A stretch of 64,000 nucleotides of DNA. Origin: Gnetum montanum (Eukaryota > Streptophyta > Gnetopsida > Gnetales > Gnetaceae). This document shows, one piece after another, positions 21,240 to 34,160 of this stretch. A model generated the notes under the pieces. It was not told where the DNA came from and ran no database searches. It saw only the letters and a list, made by a program, of their open reading frames with translations. Position numbers and translations under genes: made by a program. The stretch lies in the NCBI GenBank assembly GCA_015680685.1, contig MNCI01007763.1, positions 42,970 through 106,969 of the forward strand, given 5' to 3'. Numbering within the stretch: position 1 is the stretch's first letter; every line of letters begins with the position of its first letter.

Positions 21240-24200
21240 GAGGTTGTCCATCTGTTGAGGTGTTGCTTCCACTAACTTACATGGGTTCATGGAAAGGTTT
21301 GAGTTGTTGCATGTTGACCGGCTACTTTTTGTTCGAGCTCTCAAGTTTGTAGATTAACATGGCCTTAGAAGAAAATGTTTTATAACTTCTATAAGGCCCT
21401 TCCCACAACATCTAGAACTTAGTTCGTTGAGGTACATGTGTAGGATTTCAGTAGAGAACCTTATCTCCTTGTTGAAATTTTACTTTCTATATTCTAAGGT
21501 CATGTCATTATTTGTTGAATACCTTATGCACTTCATTCAAGGATAGGTCCATTAATTGCTTTTTGTCTAGTACATTTAGGTTGATCAATCTTTCTTTTTG
21601 TGCTAAACTAAGGTCAATAGCTAGGTCACAGGCTATTGAAAGTGCATGAAGCTCAGATTGGATAGGTAGAGTTGGTAATTTTTTATATACAAACTCATAG
21701 GAAGAGTAGCCTATAGAAAGTTTCCATGTTGAGCGGTAGGCCACAAAGGACATCGTTAAGTTTCGTGCTCCAATATCTCCTATATTTGCTAACAGTTCTT
21801 ATTAGAATCTTTGTGATATCCCCATTAGTAACTTTTGCTTGACCATTGGCTTAGGGATGATAGAGTGTTGTTAATTTATGTTCAACCCCAAAGCATTACA
21901 TAAGCTTACAAAAAGTAACACTTGTAAAATGGGTTCCATTGTTAAAAATCAGTGAACATGGCATCCCAAACTTGTTCACAACATTTTTTTGTACAAACCA
22001 TGTAGCAATGGATGATGTATAGTCAGTGAAAAATATAGCTTCTATTCAACCATTATATATGCCTTTCCATTTAACATGGATGTGATGGAACCCATGAACT
22101 TGATTCCCCATATTTCGAAGGGTTCTAGTGGTTGAATCCACTATTGAGGACCCTCCATTCATGTGGTCATCCAACCATCTCATTGACACAAGAGCAGAAA
22201 AATTGATGGGCATCCCTAAAGATGGTGGGCCAATAGTATCTTTCCATTAGGATTTTTATGATCATGCATCTCCTATCATAGTGGCCTCCACAAGGGCCTT
22301 TGTGAGAATCCTAAAGAATGTGCAATTCATCCACATTAGGGACACACCAATGAACTAGGCCATTGGTGCACACCTTGTAAAGATGTCCATTGATTTCCAT
22401 AAAGTATTTTGTCTGATGAAGAAACTATTGTTTCTTCCTGTATGCTTTTTTATGGTATCTCTTGAGTGAGAAGATAAGTGAGGATGCCATCATACCATTT
22501 TTGTTTTGTGTGCATCTGTTCATTAATTTCACTAACAAAGAGTTCATTTAGCAATTGATTAGAGATTGGGCTCTCCTCCTCTTTGTCATCCCATTGTAAC
22601 GGAGAGAGATGGTCAGTGACCACATTTTCAGTTCCCTTTCAATCTACCATTATAAGAATCAAATTCTTGCAAGATCATCAACCACCATCTGACATGGGTA
22701 CTCATCATTAGCTTGTTCATTAGGAAGCAGATGGCACTATGTTCAATGTGCACAAACACTTTATATCTAAGCACATAGTGCTTAAACTTTTCCAAAGCAT
22801 ACACCACTACCATCAATTCCTTCTCTATGGTGGTGTAATTGAGTTGTGCACCACAACGCTTTGACTTGCATAGTGAACATAGAATGGATGTTTTTGGTTG
22901 TATAACTATGTAAGCACAGCTTCCAAGGTGTAATTACATGCATCCATTATGATATGGAATGGTTTGAACCAATCTAGTACTCATAGAATTGGATTTTCTA
23001 TGAGTTTTTTCTTCAGTTGTTGAAATGCATGTTCACACTTCTTGGTCTAAACAAATGGAGCATCCTTCTTCATCAGTTCAACCAATGGTTTTTTCATCTT
23101 AGAGAAATTTTCAAAAAATTGTTGGTAGTAACCAGTGTATCCAAGGAATGACCAAACATCTTTTATAGTTTTTGGTTGACAAGTGATTCCTTGGATGACC
23201 CTTATCTTTTTAGGATCTACCTTGATCCCTTCCTATAAAACTTTGTGCCCCAATACAATGCCTTCTTGGATCATGAGATGTCTCTTTTGCCAATTGAGCC
23301 ATAGGTTTATTTCCACATATCTTTTGAGTACTTACTCAAGGTGGGCCAAGGATTTCTCAAATGTAGTGCCATAGGTGGAGAAGTCATCCATGAAGAATTT
23401 CACTTTTCTATTGATTTTTTGCTAAAAATTACTTAGGGCCAAGCATTGGAATGTTGCATGAGCATTTCACAAATCAAAAGGCATCTCTCGATAAGCAAAA
23501 GTTCCCTAGGAACTTATGAATGTTGTTTTGACCTAGTCTTTTGGTGTAATCTGGATTTGGTTATAGCCACTATAACCATCCAGAAAACTATAATAGTAAT
23601 GCTCAAAGATAGTGTCTAATGCTTAATCTACAAATGACAATGGAAAGTGATCTTTAAGTGTCACCATATTCAATAGCCCGAAGTCGATGCAAACCTGCCA
23701 CTTACCATCTTTCTTTAGCACAATCACAAGTGGACTAAGCAACTCATCATCCACAATGGGATAGATAAACCCTGTCGTAAGGAGTTCTTTGATTTCCTCT
23801 TTGATGATCTACTTTAATTTGAGGTTCAACCATCGCTACAGTTGTCTCTTTGGCTTCATGGTTGAATCAGTGTAGATACGATGCTAGCATATCCTAAGAT
23901 TAATCTCTAAGTTTAGGATATGACCAAGTAAAGGCTATTGGTCATTTGTTGACCACCTTCAATAATATCTATTTCTATTTAGGAGCAAGATTGGCATTAA
24001 TGATTATTAGCTTTCCATTTTTCAAAAATGCATACTTCATGTTGGTAGGTAGATTTTTTAACTCTAAGGACTTTTATTTAAAATTTTTATCGATTTGCAA
24101 ATCGTCCCAATTAGTATCATCATTTTCATTATTAGAGAGTTTGTGATGGACTTGCTAGTTTATCCATGCCTTCAACATAGCCACATGTTAGGTGCTCAGC

Positions 24201-24960
24201 AAGTTCCATGCAAAGTATACTACTTCCAAGATCAACTGTCAACCACTACGTGCCCTCCTGTTTTGTGGCTACTATGTAAAGGCACCTTTGAATTTTAGAT
24301 TCATCTACACATTTTTTGCATGTTTTGATGAATGTGCTCTTGACATACTAGAGTTTCTGCACATAGTTACACATGGTATCATTGTACGCAATGCATGGAA
24401 CTCTCTTCTTCTTAATCTTTCTAAATTCATTCTCCTTGGAAATTTTCAAGGAAATATCTTTGATTTTAATTCATGCATCAAAAATTCTCAACCATGTCCT
24501 TCCCATAATAATTGAAAAGTGCCCCTTGTGATTGTTAACCTTGATCACCAAAAAATTGACAAGATAAGAGCACTAATAAATAGTGGTTACAATGTTCATT
24601 ACAAGTTCCAAGGGAATCATCATTGACTAGTTTTCCAATTCTAGATGGATATTACTCTTCTTGAGAGGCAAGAGGTTCTATGCTTTGTACATGTTATGAA
24701 AACTTAGATTGACACTAGAACCTAAATCAAGAAGAGCCTTACATTGCTCATGTCCAATGATCTCCAAGAATATGAGAGGACTTCCAAGGTTAGATCTTTT
24801 ATTGGGAAGGTTTCTAGCCTTAATCCAATCAAATACAACATGGTTTAACATGACAATGTAGATCTTAGGAGGTGTTTGATTTGAAGTGCTCTCGAAAGGA
24901 TTTGATGTAGAGGATGATGCAAAGATAGGGAAACTAGCCACATTAGTCTGTGAGTAATTT
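21240..24960 (-). pseudogene. Element B pol: protease, RT, RNase H, integrase (broken)
   Basis: Protease about 24941-24400 with active site DLGSS followed by VNLSFHNMYKA; RT about 23850-22980 with DGYSGYNQI near 23560 and an intact catalytic FMDD near 23380; RNase H about 22980-22560, with YKVFVHIEHSAICFL showing the usual HTDHSAI changed; integrase about 22200-21240, degraded, with a TAG in the Asp/Glu core and the QSELHALSIACDLAIDL segment near 21640. Order and motifs match A, C and D. Confidence 0.85.
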
Positions 24961-27389
24961 GGAGGACTGTTGGATTAGAAGAATGGTCATTTTTAAGATC
25001 TAGGTTGCAAACCATTCGACTAGAAATTTGATTGTAAGTTAATAGCCCTAGTAGCATTACATTGTTGTAGATATGATGGAATTTCACCTTACATAGATGA
25101 AGCATGAGGTAATTGGGTGAAGGGTGGAGGAGCATGTGCTAAACGATGAGAAGGATGATAGGGATATGGGGTNTAATAGCCCTAGTAGCATTACATTGTT
25201 GTAGATATGATGGAATTTCACCTTACATAGATGAAGCATGAGGTAATTGGGTGAAGGGTGGAGGAGCATGTGCTAAACGATGAGAAGGATGATAGGGATA
25301 TGGGGTTTTCTTTCCAGTAGATGGAGAATGAGTTCTATGATATCCTGGAGGGTAGTAGTGATGCTAAAAGGAAATGTGACTAGAAGAGTCACATGGAGAC
25401 CTTGGTTATTGAACATAGTATCCATATGGATCTAGCTACCTGTAAGGGCACTACTACCTTGGTGATGGCATTCCCCACAACTATGGGTGTTGCCACTACT
25501 AGTATTGCTCATATGGATCTAGGGGAGCTCCACTTGGATAATAAGCTTATTGTTGATGGTAGAATTACATTAGATTACCTTCAGGATAAGGTAATCTTCT
25601 GGGTGATTTCCTTCATACCAATCAACGATTCAATGCATACATCCCAGACTCCTTCAAGTGTGACACGACAAGACAACATTCTTTAGGATGTTTGTATTAG
25701 CAAATGTTACACCCACCATTGTTATTTGATATCACCTCCACAACTTCTTCTACTACAGCAGCTTTGCCCTTACCCCTTTGGTAGGCACATTCAGCTTCTT
25801 TTTGCCTCCTGTGATTACAATCAGTACTCTACACTCTTGATTCTTCTACAATAGAGTAGTTTAAAATTTTTCATCCAATGAATCCCAACTTTTATCTACC
25901 TTAGCAAAAATTTCAAACATAGAATTTTAGATTGTTAAGGTTTTTCTATTTACCACCTCATCAAGTGGTGATTTCTCCTCATTGTCACAAAATTGAACCT
26001 CCCTTTTTCTAATGGAAGGATCTCTATTACATTCCATAGCAATTTTCCATTTCCTTACCTACCCTTATTCTTTTAATATATGCTCTATCAACCTTTGAAT
26101 TTGATGGGCTCTAAGCTCTAAAAGTATTTCTTAGGCATAAATACTAAGAGTTCTTCTCATTTCTGATTTGAGTTTATCTATGATGTGGTAAAGTTGTTCG
26201 CACTAAGAATAACCATGGCCAAGGCATTGATGTATGAGAGAATAGTATCTATCCACATTGGCATCTAAGGGTTCATGTGTTTTTTTCTTCCACCCTTGGA
26301 TATGCCTTCTCAAATTAGACACTCAGTAGTACATCTAGTATTTATCATTGAATAGCTCTACCATTGTACTCCACCTATAGATGAATTCTAACTCCAAGGA
26401 CTGTTACCAACTTTTGACTTCCTTAATGAGTGTCCTAGGAAATAACTTAAATTTCTGCCAATCATTTTCAATATTTTATAAAGCATAGGCATTGTGAAAG
26501 TCTTAAATATGTGTTTGTGGATTAGAGTTATATCCACCCTTAAATCTGAGGATATTGTTCATGTCAAGTTTCTTGATCTAACTATCTTTCACATGCTCAG
26601 TTGAAATTTTTACTACCTTTGTGATATTCAACATACTTCGAGTTCATTACTCCTTCATTCACAGAAAGCCATGCAATTATCATTGTTGTACTATTGTTCA
26701 TCTTTATCACAATTTTCCTTTCTATGACATCTGTCATAACCATAAGGGGAAAAAGAAGATGTAGACAAAGAGGGCAAAGAGGGAGGAGGATTGCCACCAC
26801 CATGGTGTCTACCACCTCCTCTATGCTTGTCAAAGCCATGTTCATTAGCTTTCTTGTCACCTTGATGCTTGTTTGAGAACTTGCATGGACTCCCACTTTT
26901 TCCTAAACCTAGATTGTTGATAATGAACTATAGCTTTAGGTTCAAGCCCCCATCACCAATATCAAGGGATGGAGAATCTTCATGTTGTGGATCCATAGAG
27001 GAAGGATCATCATTTTCATTTCGATTAAGTAGGAACAAAAGGCTAGTGAACTATTTTCCATTCATAGCCTCATAGTGCTTCTCCTAATGTCAATCTCTCA
27101 TGCGTTGTGTTTTAGTGGGATGGCAGTCTTGGTAGTTATAGTCAAGCATAACATACTCTTTTTGAAGATCTTGGATGCCCAACCTCCTAAGAGTTTGGAG
27201 TAGCATCCCAGGCACAGATCAATTAGGAGGCATTACAATGTTGTCCTTCATATCTCACCATCGCAACTATTCATCTTAGTGCAGGATGAAGATGAAATCA
27301 GGCACATATTCATTTAGATGAGTATATACCACCTTGCATTCTTGAGATACTAGTGGTTTAGTATCATAGTACTTGTGATAAAAAGACAT
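24960..27389 (-). pseudogene. Element B gag (broken)
   Basis: Start ATG at 27389 (MSFYHKY), about 135 nt after the primer site. The zinc-knuckle-like motif reads CNIC*YKHPKECC (about 25673-25718), where the stop is TAA at the Gln position. A perfect 133-bp duplication around a single N (25040-25306) lies in the Pro/Tyr-rich tail and is probably an assembly fault. Confidence 0.7.
25040..25306. repeat. 133-bp perfect duplication flanking a single N
   Basis: 25040-25172 and 25174-25306 are identical and separated by one N at 25173. Overlapping contig ends joined without merging would give this pattern. It should not be read as biology. Confidence 0.9.
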
Positions 27390-27525
27390 TTAGCAATAAA
27401 AATAAGTTATTAGTATGCTTAAATTATTATATTTATTTTTATAATGATTTTTGAACTTAGGGTTCATCCAACGATGTTAATGATTTTCACTATACCTAGA
27501 TAGTGCACATTTCAAATAGAAAGAA

Positions 27526-27543
27526 TCCTCAGCAATGGCACCA
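27526..27543 (-). promoter_or_regulatory. Primer-binding site of element B (tRNA-Asp)
   Basis: Minus strand TGGTGCCATTGCTGAGGA: the same three CpG transitions as A plus one G-to-A relative to the tRNA-Asp complement. It sits one base inside the LTR end. Confidence 0.82.
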
Positions 27544-27544
27544 A

Positions 27545-27805
27545 TGATGAGCAGCGAGTAGCCCTACGCTTAACCATACGAATCACTAAGTGTTCATGTG
27601 TAATCTAGTCAAATTCCATGATTTCTATGTCTTCTAGTACACTAGTCTCTATAAAGTGAACTTGCCCTGACAATCATTCATTGTCTTTCCAATTACATTT
27701 GTGATATGAAAATGTATGGTTAAGTGTAATCAAGGCATATGATTTTTATTATTTTTACATATTATGTTTTGTGTGCTTAAAATAAAGGATGGAAGAAAAG
27801 AAGTA
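27545..27805 (-). repeat. 5' LTR of element B, U5-side part
   Basis: Minus-strand end CTCATCA at 27545, next to the primer site. It matches 15163-15420 of the 3' LTR and is interrupted at 27805 by element F. Confidence 0.85.
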
Positions 27806-28376
27806 TGTCACATCACCATTTCCAAATGATGTTGTTGCCTAATGAAGATGATGTCTCTTCATAACAAGTGTTATTATCATATTAAATAGACCCAAAAGGG
27901 TAGTTGTAGTTAAGATCCAAAAGGGCATGTTGTAATAATGGACATGTCTCTTAAGGTAACCTTTGGGGGTTTAACCTAAGGCATTTATACCTAGGGTTAG
28001 ATGTTGTGCTAGCATGGAGGGGTGGAGTAGGTACAGGCAAGTCATGGGAAGCTAGGTGAAGTAGGATAGTAAGTGGATTTTCCATCTCTTCTAGCCAGGT
28101 TATAGGCCTAACCATGGTGGCAATGCTGGATTCCCTCTAAGGGATAGATATTAAAGAAAGAAAATCCCAACACACTCAAAGCACAATCTGGATATGCTAT
28201 TCCATATCAATAAAGCATTATTTTCTTTCTCTTTTTATAACTTTCATATTATTTCCTTTATACATAATTTCGAATTTCACATATATTTTGCATTTGGTAT
28301 ATTTTTTTCATATGAATAATGTCTAATATATCATATATTTAACATTTTCCATGACATCTGAGGATGACATGTCACA
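27806..28376 (+). repeat. 5' LTR of element F (571 bp)
   Basis: Pairs with 30580-31137. Shared stretches include TCTCTTCATAACA and AAAAGGGCATGTTGTAATAA, and the AATAAA near 28210 may be the polyadenylation signal. Confidence 0.9.
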
Positions 28377-28378
28377 AT

Positions 28379-28390
28379 TAGTATCAGAGC
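28379..28390 (+). promoter_or_regulatory. Primer-binding site of element F (initiator tRNA-Met)
   Basis: TAGTATCAGAGC against the usual TGGTATCAGAGC, one G-to-A, two bases inside the LTR end. The primer differs from the tRNA-Asp of elements A-C. Confidence 0.85.
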
Positions 28391-30566
28391 AAACCAAGAT
28401 CCACGTAGCATTCAGAACTATGGGTTGACTACAACATGAATCAGATGATGAACCTTGAAGCCACAACATAGGAAAATTCATTGATCATCACTAGGTGTAC
28501 CATATGTTTGTGGTGTAAGTTAGAAGATACCTTTCCATTGATTTCATGAACAAGGAATCAGGCATGCAACCAAAAAATTATTTCATAGATATCATTAACT
28601 GACGAAGATTTTATCACACCTCATCAAGATTCATCAATTATAAGAGATGTTGGTAAGAAAATGATACACCAGTCCAAGTAACTCTTACCCATCTTAATAC
28701 TCTAATTATTAATTGATTAGGATCATTGTTAAATTTCTTTCTAGAAAGTTAGTAACCATGACCTAAATTGAACTTGTTTTGTTGAAATCTATCCAAGTAA
28801 TCTAAATGATTCCAGGGTACCATATGTCAACTTAGAAATTTCAGTTCAACAAAATAGCTAGTTTGGTCCTTTTTTATTCCTAAAAAATCAACTTCATTTT
28901 TGAACCTAAAATAATTTCCAACACCTAGTACTCATCGAGATGATTCCAACGATACAAATTTCATTTTGATCGAACTTACAATTTGAGAGATATTGATGTT
29001 TAAATTTTCTTATTATATGTGCATTAAAATTATTAATTTATTATTTTTAAACAAATGTCAAAATTTTAGGATCAAAAATGAACCCAAAATTACCATTTAC
29101 CCATATTGAACCCTTACCTTATCATTGGTTGAACCACCACATCAACCGTTGAGGAATAAAATAAAAATAATAAGTTAAAAAATATCTAAAATACTTATTG
29201 AGGAGGCCATGAGTTCAATCCTATGCTTCAAAATATTTTTAATTAAATAATAATAATAATAATATAAATAAAATTGTTATTATTTAAAAAATGATCGGGG
29301 GGTCAAGGGTTCAACCCTATGTCTCAACTTATTATTATTTTTAAATAAAATGACTAGGAGGTTGTGGGTTCAAACCCAGGCCCTCCATAGTTTTAAATAT
29401 TTTTTGAAAATTGAAATAAAATAAAATTATTTTTAAAAAAAATTGTAGGCCATGGTAACCCTACAACAACTGCGTAGCCCAAGTAGGAGCTGCATAGGCC
29501 CTACGAGTTAGCAAGCCCAGTAGGCTGTACTGGCACTGTAGGATGCATAGGCCCTATGGGGGCCACGCTACCCCTATTCTTGCTGGCACCATTGCCTCTA
29601 GAGCTATTGATCTTCAACTATTGCCACCTATGCCTATTTCCACTTTCCTACCACCCCACTACCTACCGTAGCATCGCCCTACAACTACAACTGCAATGAT
29701 TGTCCTTGAAACTAGCATCATTTTCCTACCTACCATTTTCACTATAGAAATTGTCACCACATTTTTTATAGTCATCATTGACTACACTACTACTACCCAT
29801 CAGCATTGTGAGTAATTGTGTCCCATGCTGCCAAAAACCATCTTTCATGTCATGAATAATGGCCTCCCATGCTACTAAAAACTGCCTCTCACACCACCAA
29901 AAACTACCTCTAGCATTGTTGAAAATTACCTCTTCAAACACTGCCAAAAACTACCTCTTCACTAAACACATGAAAGCCCAATTCTTTTAAGTTACCAAGT
30001 TACTAGAGTTGATTTCTAAAGAAAAAGTTGAGAAGAATCAAGATCAAGCCTTGCCATCTCAAACAAGGCCATCTGATCATATACCACATATGGTAGAATT
30101 ACAATTACTCCCATTAGTTCATAAGGTTGATTAAGATCAAGAAGTATCTCACTCTTACTTTTATTTGATGATCTTATTATTTTATTCATTGTTTAATTTA
30201 TATTTCAATTAGATAAGTAAACTATCTATGATAATAAAAATTAGGGATAAATAATTTTCCTTGCCTTCACTTGGGTAACCAAATCCAAGTTGCACTTTGT
30301 ATGATCCTAGTTAGGATTAGTGCTTGGTGGTTGATAAATATTTATTTTATCTTTTGTCATTGTCTTAGAAAATGAAGTAAGTATCAACAACGTAATATTT
30401 AATTTTCTATATATTTTTCTCACATATATTTTGTTTGTAGAATAAGTAAGAAATAACTTCAAGTTCAAAGAAGAAATCAAATTATTAGAGCACAGAATCA
30501 TGAAAGAAAGCATTGGATCTAGAAAATGATAGAGAATGTGGACTCGTTCGAGAATAAACAAAACCT
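28391..30566 (+). other. Non-coding interior of element F
   Basis: I see no gag or pol motif. Three related phrases of the form GAGGYYRTGRGTTCAANCC occur near 29207, 29301 and 29352. The downstream 29450-29960 part is richer in GC and in CCTAC/CTACC triplets. Scattered short ORFs are not supported by any motif. Confidence 0.65.
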
Positions 30567-30579
30567 AAGGAGGGTAGAT
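30567..30579 (+). promoter_or_regulatory. Polypurine tract of element F
   Basis: AAGGAGGGTAGAT directly before the right LTR at 30580. Confidence 0.75.
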
Positions 30580-31137
30580 TGTCACATCCCCATTCCCAAA
30601 CGAAGATGGTGTCTCTTCATAACATGTGTTATTATCATCTTAACAAGACCCAAAAGGATAGTTGTAATTAAGACCCAAAAGGGCATGTTGTAATAATGGA
30701 TGTGTCTCTTAAGGTAACGTTTGGCATTTGACCTAAGACATTTATACATGGGGTTAGAGGTTGTGCCAGCATGGAGTGGCAAAGCTAGTACAGGCAAGTC
30801 ACGACAAGCCAGGTGAAGTGGGATAGGGAGTGGACTGGCCATCCCTTCTGGCCAAGTTATAGTCCTAACCATGGTGGCAGTTTTGGATTGCCTCTAAGGG
30901 ATAGATACCAAAGGAAGAAAACCCTAGGGAACACTCTCAAAGCACGATCTGAATACACTATTCCATATCAATAAATCATTGTTTTCATTATCTTTCTACA
31001 TTTCTTCTATTATTTCCTTTATGCATAATGTTGAATATCACATAAATTTTGTATTTGGTATATTTTCTCCATGTGCAGAATGTCTAATATATCATATATT
31101 TGATGTTTGCCATGACATTTAAGGACGGAATGTCATA
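30580..31137 (+). repeat. 3' LTR of element F (558 bp)
   Basis: Partner of 27806-28376, lacking about 15 bp near its start. Followed by the AAGTA target duplication. Confidence 0.9.
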
Positions 31138-31142
31138 AAGTA

Positions 31143-31783
31143 ATTCAATTTCTAACTTAATCTAACTAACTACACCTAACTAATCCTAACACAAGAATCT
31201 ATTTCCACTTGTCATACACATATTGAACATGTTTAGTAGTACTAGGTTAACAAATGTTAAGCATTATTTGGATTACCAAGTGCCAAGCATATGCTTGAAG
31301 TGGTTTTACTTATGTGCTTAATTAATTGCTAATTAATCTAGCTTAGTTAAGCTTAGTTTAACCTAATTTATTATTTAATTAATCAAAGCATTATAGGAAA
31401 TTGCATTAAACATTAAATGCACAAATAAATAATTAATCTATTTCCAACTTCTACAAGGTTTATCAAAAGGATCATCTTTATTACCATTCACACTACTATG
31501 CTCAGGTATATCAATGCTTGAATAAAGATTCGTACACTTTCTAACTCCTACTATGGGCACTCAAAAACCTATTCTAACTCTAAAATGATAAAATTACAAT
31601 AGCTTTATTACAATTATGACAAGACATGCTATAAACATGGTTGGTGAGTGTATATTGATAGACTTTATTATGAAATTGCATCAACGAGGCCTCATAAATG
31701 TAGCAAATACTAGATCAATGTGGCCCCATCAATGGGGTTGCGTTAACGAGGACCTATCAATGTGACACTATGATGCTTCATCA
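31143..31783 (-). repeat. 5' LTR of element B, U3-side part
   Basis: Continues the LTR interrupted at 27805; matches 15440-16098. It starts (minus) TGATGAAGCATC at 31783 and includes GAGGCC repeats near 31680-31760. Confidence 0.85.
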
Positions 31784-33072
31784 TCCATTGTGATGCATCA
31801 ATAAGGCTCCTATCTCAAGCCTCATCCCAAGATTAGGAGAGCATAGGTATGTTCATCCCTATAGCTAGTCCTCAAAAAGGCTAGTGTTTGTAGGTCACAA
31901 GTTAATGAACCATAGTAACAGTTCGATAAATAAAAGACTAATAAAAAACCTACAAGTAATGGTTGTTTAAGAGTACTCATGGTAACATTTCACATACTAC
32001 ACTAAGTGTGGATATGCTAACAACCACATGGGTAAGGTGTATATGATGATATCGATTTATGAGTCATAACATGGATATATATATATATATATGATTGACA
32101 TATGATTGTGTGGTACATGTATTGTAGTGTGGGATGAGTGGGTATGATTGTATGGGCATGATAGTGGAGATGTATGTAGTATGGTGTAATGGATGTATAA
32201 TTAATTGTGCTTGACAATTATATCTATGACTATGTGATAGTCATCTATTTACTTTAATATTGATTATGCTAGTGCTATGCATGACATCATATGTACATGT
32301 GTTGCTTAGAGCATGCACAAGACTAACTGCTAATGCAGGATTTCTCTCCTCTAATGTAGCACTTGTTGACCATGTAGTAGGGGAAGTGTAAAGGCTTCCC
32401 ACTAATTTTATATTAACTTTGTTTAGTTACAAGTGGAAGCCACAAAGGCACAAGTAAGCATTGAGAAATAGAGAAAGAGAGAGTAGAGGGAAAAATATTT
32501 AGGATTTGGTTTATGTATATTTCCATGTATAATAATGTGGACTTTCATTTTTGTATGACCCTCTCTGTACTCTTATATATATGAAGATGTTTATTTGATT
32601 TTTTGTATCTTATGAGAGCAGTGCACCTTTTTGGCTTATGCAGAGACATGCAGTTTTATAAATTGAAATGTTTGCTTAGTATTTGATTTGCTATAGATTT
32701 TTGTGCAATTTAACCCTCCATATATATAAGGAATTTATTATTAATGTATTTTCATACATGATTAACTTTTAATTTATCATGCTTCCATTGTGTTATTACT
32801 AGCTATCCTAAGCATCACTTTATATTAGCCTAATGTGGTAGGGTAGGATGTTATAATATCATTTCTAGGTTACCAAATGCTTCCATGTTACACTTAAAAC
32901 TCATTGTGTTTATTTCATTGAATTATATGTGCAATGAAAAAGTAAATATTAAACTAAGTACACTAAAAATAAAGTGCATTAAAAGTAAATTCTATGTTAA
33001 GTTAGAGTACTACAATGAATATGAATCAATCTTAATCTTATTGTTAGTCATGGATTGTATCCAAGTATAATG
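31784..33072. other. AT-rich spacer with a TA microsatellite
   Basis: Contains an (AT)n run at about 32076-32092. The stretch 32340-32640 has an LTR-like look (GGGGAAGTGTAAAGG near its start, TATATATATGAAG later), but no partner was found. No gene is seen. Confidence 0.5.
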
Positions 33073-33099
33073 CCACTTGATGAGTTGTAGTTTTATCGA

Positions 33100-33200
33100 C
33101 TATGTCAATGAGGCCTCGTTGATGTAGCCTCATCAACTAGGCCTCATCAACGAGGCCTTATTGATGCATTGTATCATGCATCGATGAGGCCCTGTTGATG
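33100..33200 (+). repeat. AGGCCT-centred palindrome array in U3 of element C
   Basis: Units such as TCAATGAGGCCTCGTTGA are near-perfect palindromes around AGGCCT; about five copies in mixed phase lie just before the TATA box. Similar arrays occur in U3 of A, B and the 3' LTR of C. Confidence 0.75.
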
Positions 33201-33218
33201 TAGTGTCTACTTTTTGGC

Positions 33219-33227
33219 TATAAATAC
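33219..33227 (+). promoter_or_regulatory. TATA box of the element C 5' LTR
   Basis: CTATAAATA directly downstream of the palindrome array; transcription would start near 33250. Confidence 0.65.
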
Positions 33228-34009
33228 ACACCTACCAGCCACATTTTTGGCATTGAGATTTTAGTAGTGAAGCTCTTATAGTTTGTTTATTTGAGAGTTA
33301 GAATTTTTTTCTTATGTCCACAGCAAGAGTCATTAAGTGTATGGATCTTTATTCAAGCATTATTATACCTAAGCATGATAGTGTGTGCAACAATGAAGAT
33401 GAACTTTTGGATAAACCTTGTAGCATTCTAGATAGATTAAATATTTTATTTATACATTTAATGTTTTAAATTATTTATTAAAATTTTTTAATTATTTATT
33501 AAATATTTTCTAGTAATTAAGTTAATCAAGTAATTAAGCAATATAGATTAAACACATAAGTACAATCACTTCAAGTGTGACACATATTCGCTTGGTAATC
33601 TCAGTAGCGTTATTGCTTGGTATGCCAAGTAGCATAGCGCTTAGCAACCCAGTAGTGGATACGTGGGTTCAAGATGTGTATGAAAAGTGGGACCATATGC
33701 TTATGTTAGGACTAGTTAGACACTAGTTAATTAGTTAATTTAAATTAGTTAATCTAATTACTTTTATCTCCCTTTGAACACCAAACCATAAAATATAAAA
33801 TGATAAAAATCATATGCCTCAATTACACTTAACCATACCATTGTACGTCACAAGTGTAATTGGAAGATAATGACTGACCTTAAGGAAAAGATTCACTTCC
33901 TAGAAGACTAGTGCACCAAAAACTACAAAGTTTGCAGAATTCATTCGGATCATGTGTGAATGCTTATGATTCATATGGTTGGGCATAGGGGTACCTCGCC
34001 GCTCATCAT

Positions 34010-34027
34010 TAGCACCATTACCGAGGA
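34010..34027 (+). promoter_or_regulatory. Primer-binding site of element C (tRNA-Asp)
   Basis: TAGCACCATTACCGAGGA differs from the tRNA-Asp complement TGGCGCCGTTGCCGGGGA by five G-to-A changes only. Confidence 0.82.
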
Positions 34028-34160
34028 CTTTGTTTGTTGAAACCTGTGCTATCTAGGATTAGTTAATATTATTCATATCATTAGATGAACTCAAGGTTAA
34101 CATCACTCTCAATGACATATAAACTACTAAGCATATTGATAATTTTATTCATTTTGCAAA

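Larger units (their letters stand above)
27806..31137 (+). mobile_element. Element F: non-autonomous LTR retrotransposon (LARD/TRIM type)
   Basis: 3332 bp flanked by 5-bp target duplications AAGTA (27801-27805 and 31138-31142). LTRs 27806-28376 and 30580-31137 begin TGTCACATC; the left ends TGTCACA and the right TGTCATA, a C-to-T of the terminal CA. The primer site matches initiator tRNA-Met and a polypurine tract precedes the right LTR. The 2.2-kb interior has no gag or pol motif, so it must have been moved by enzymes of another element. It inserted after element B, whose LTR it splits. By eye about one base in ten differs between its LTRs in the first 130 aligned positions, so the insertion is old. 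Confidence 0.9.
15163..31783 (-). mobile_element. Element B: Athila-like Ty3/gypsy retrotransposon, 5' LTR split by element F
   Basis: Minus-strand element with the same plan as A: 5' LTR 27545-27805 plus 31138-31783, primer site 27526-27543, gag from 27389, pol about 24960-21240, spacer, internal promoter, intron, ORF3 (16330-19105), polypurine tract and 3' LTR 15163-16098. Removing element F rejoins a LTR of about 900 bp, matching the 936-bp partner. The flanks CCTGC (15158-15162) and TCCAT (31784-31788) do not match as a target duplication, so the outer ends may have been rearranged. Confidence 0.88.
33078..34008 (+). repeat. 5' LTR of element C (931 bp)
   Basis: TGATGAGTTG ... GCTCATCA. 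U3 33078-33218 holds five GAGGCC-centred units; TATA box at 33219-33227; R/U5 with three ACTGGGTTGC-type units (antisense, 33590-33660). The inner end is followed by the primer site. Confidence 0.93.

Noticed and set aside
15158-31788. Target duplication for element B
   Set aside because: Flanking bases CCTGC and TCCAT do not match; no 5-bp repeat at the LTR edges.
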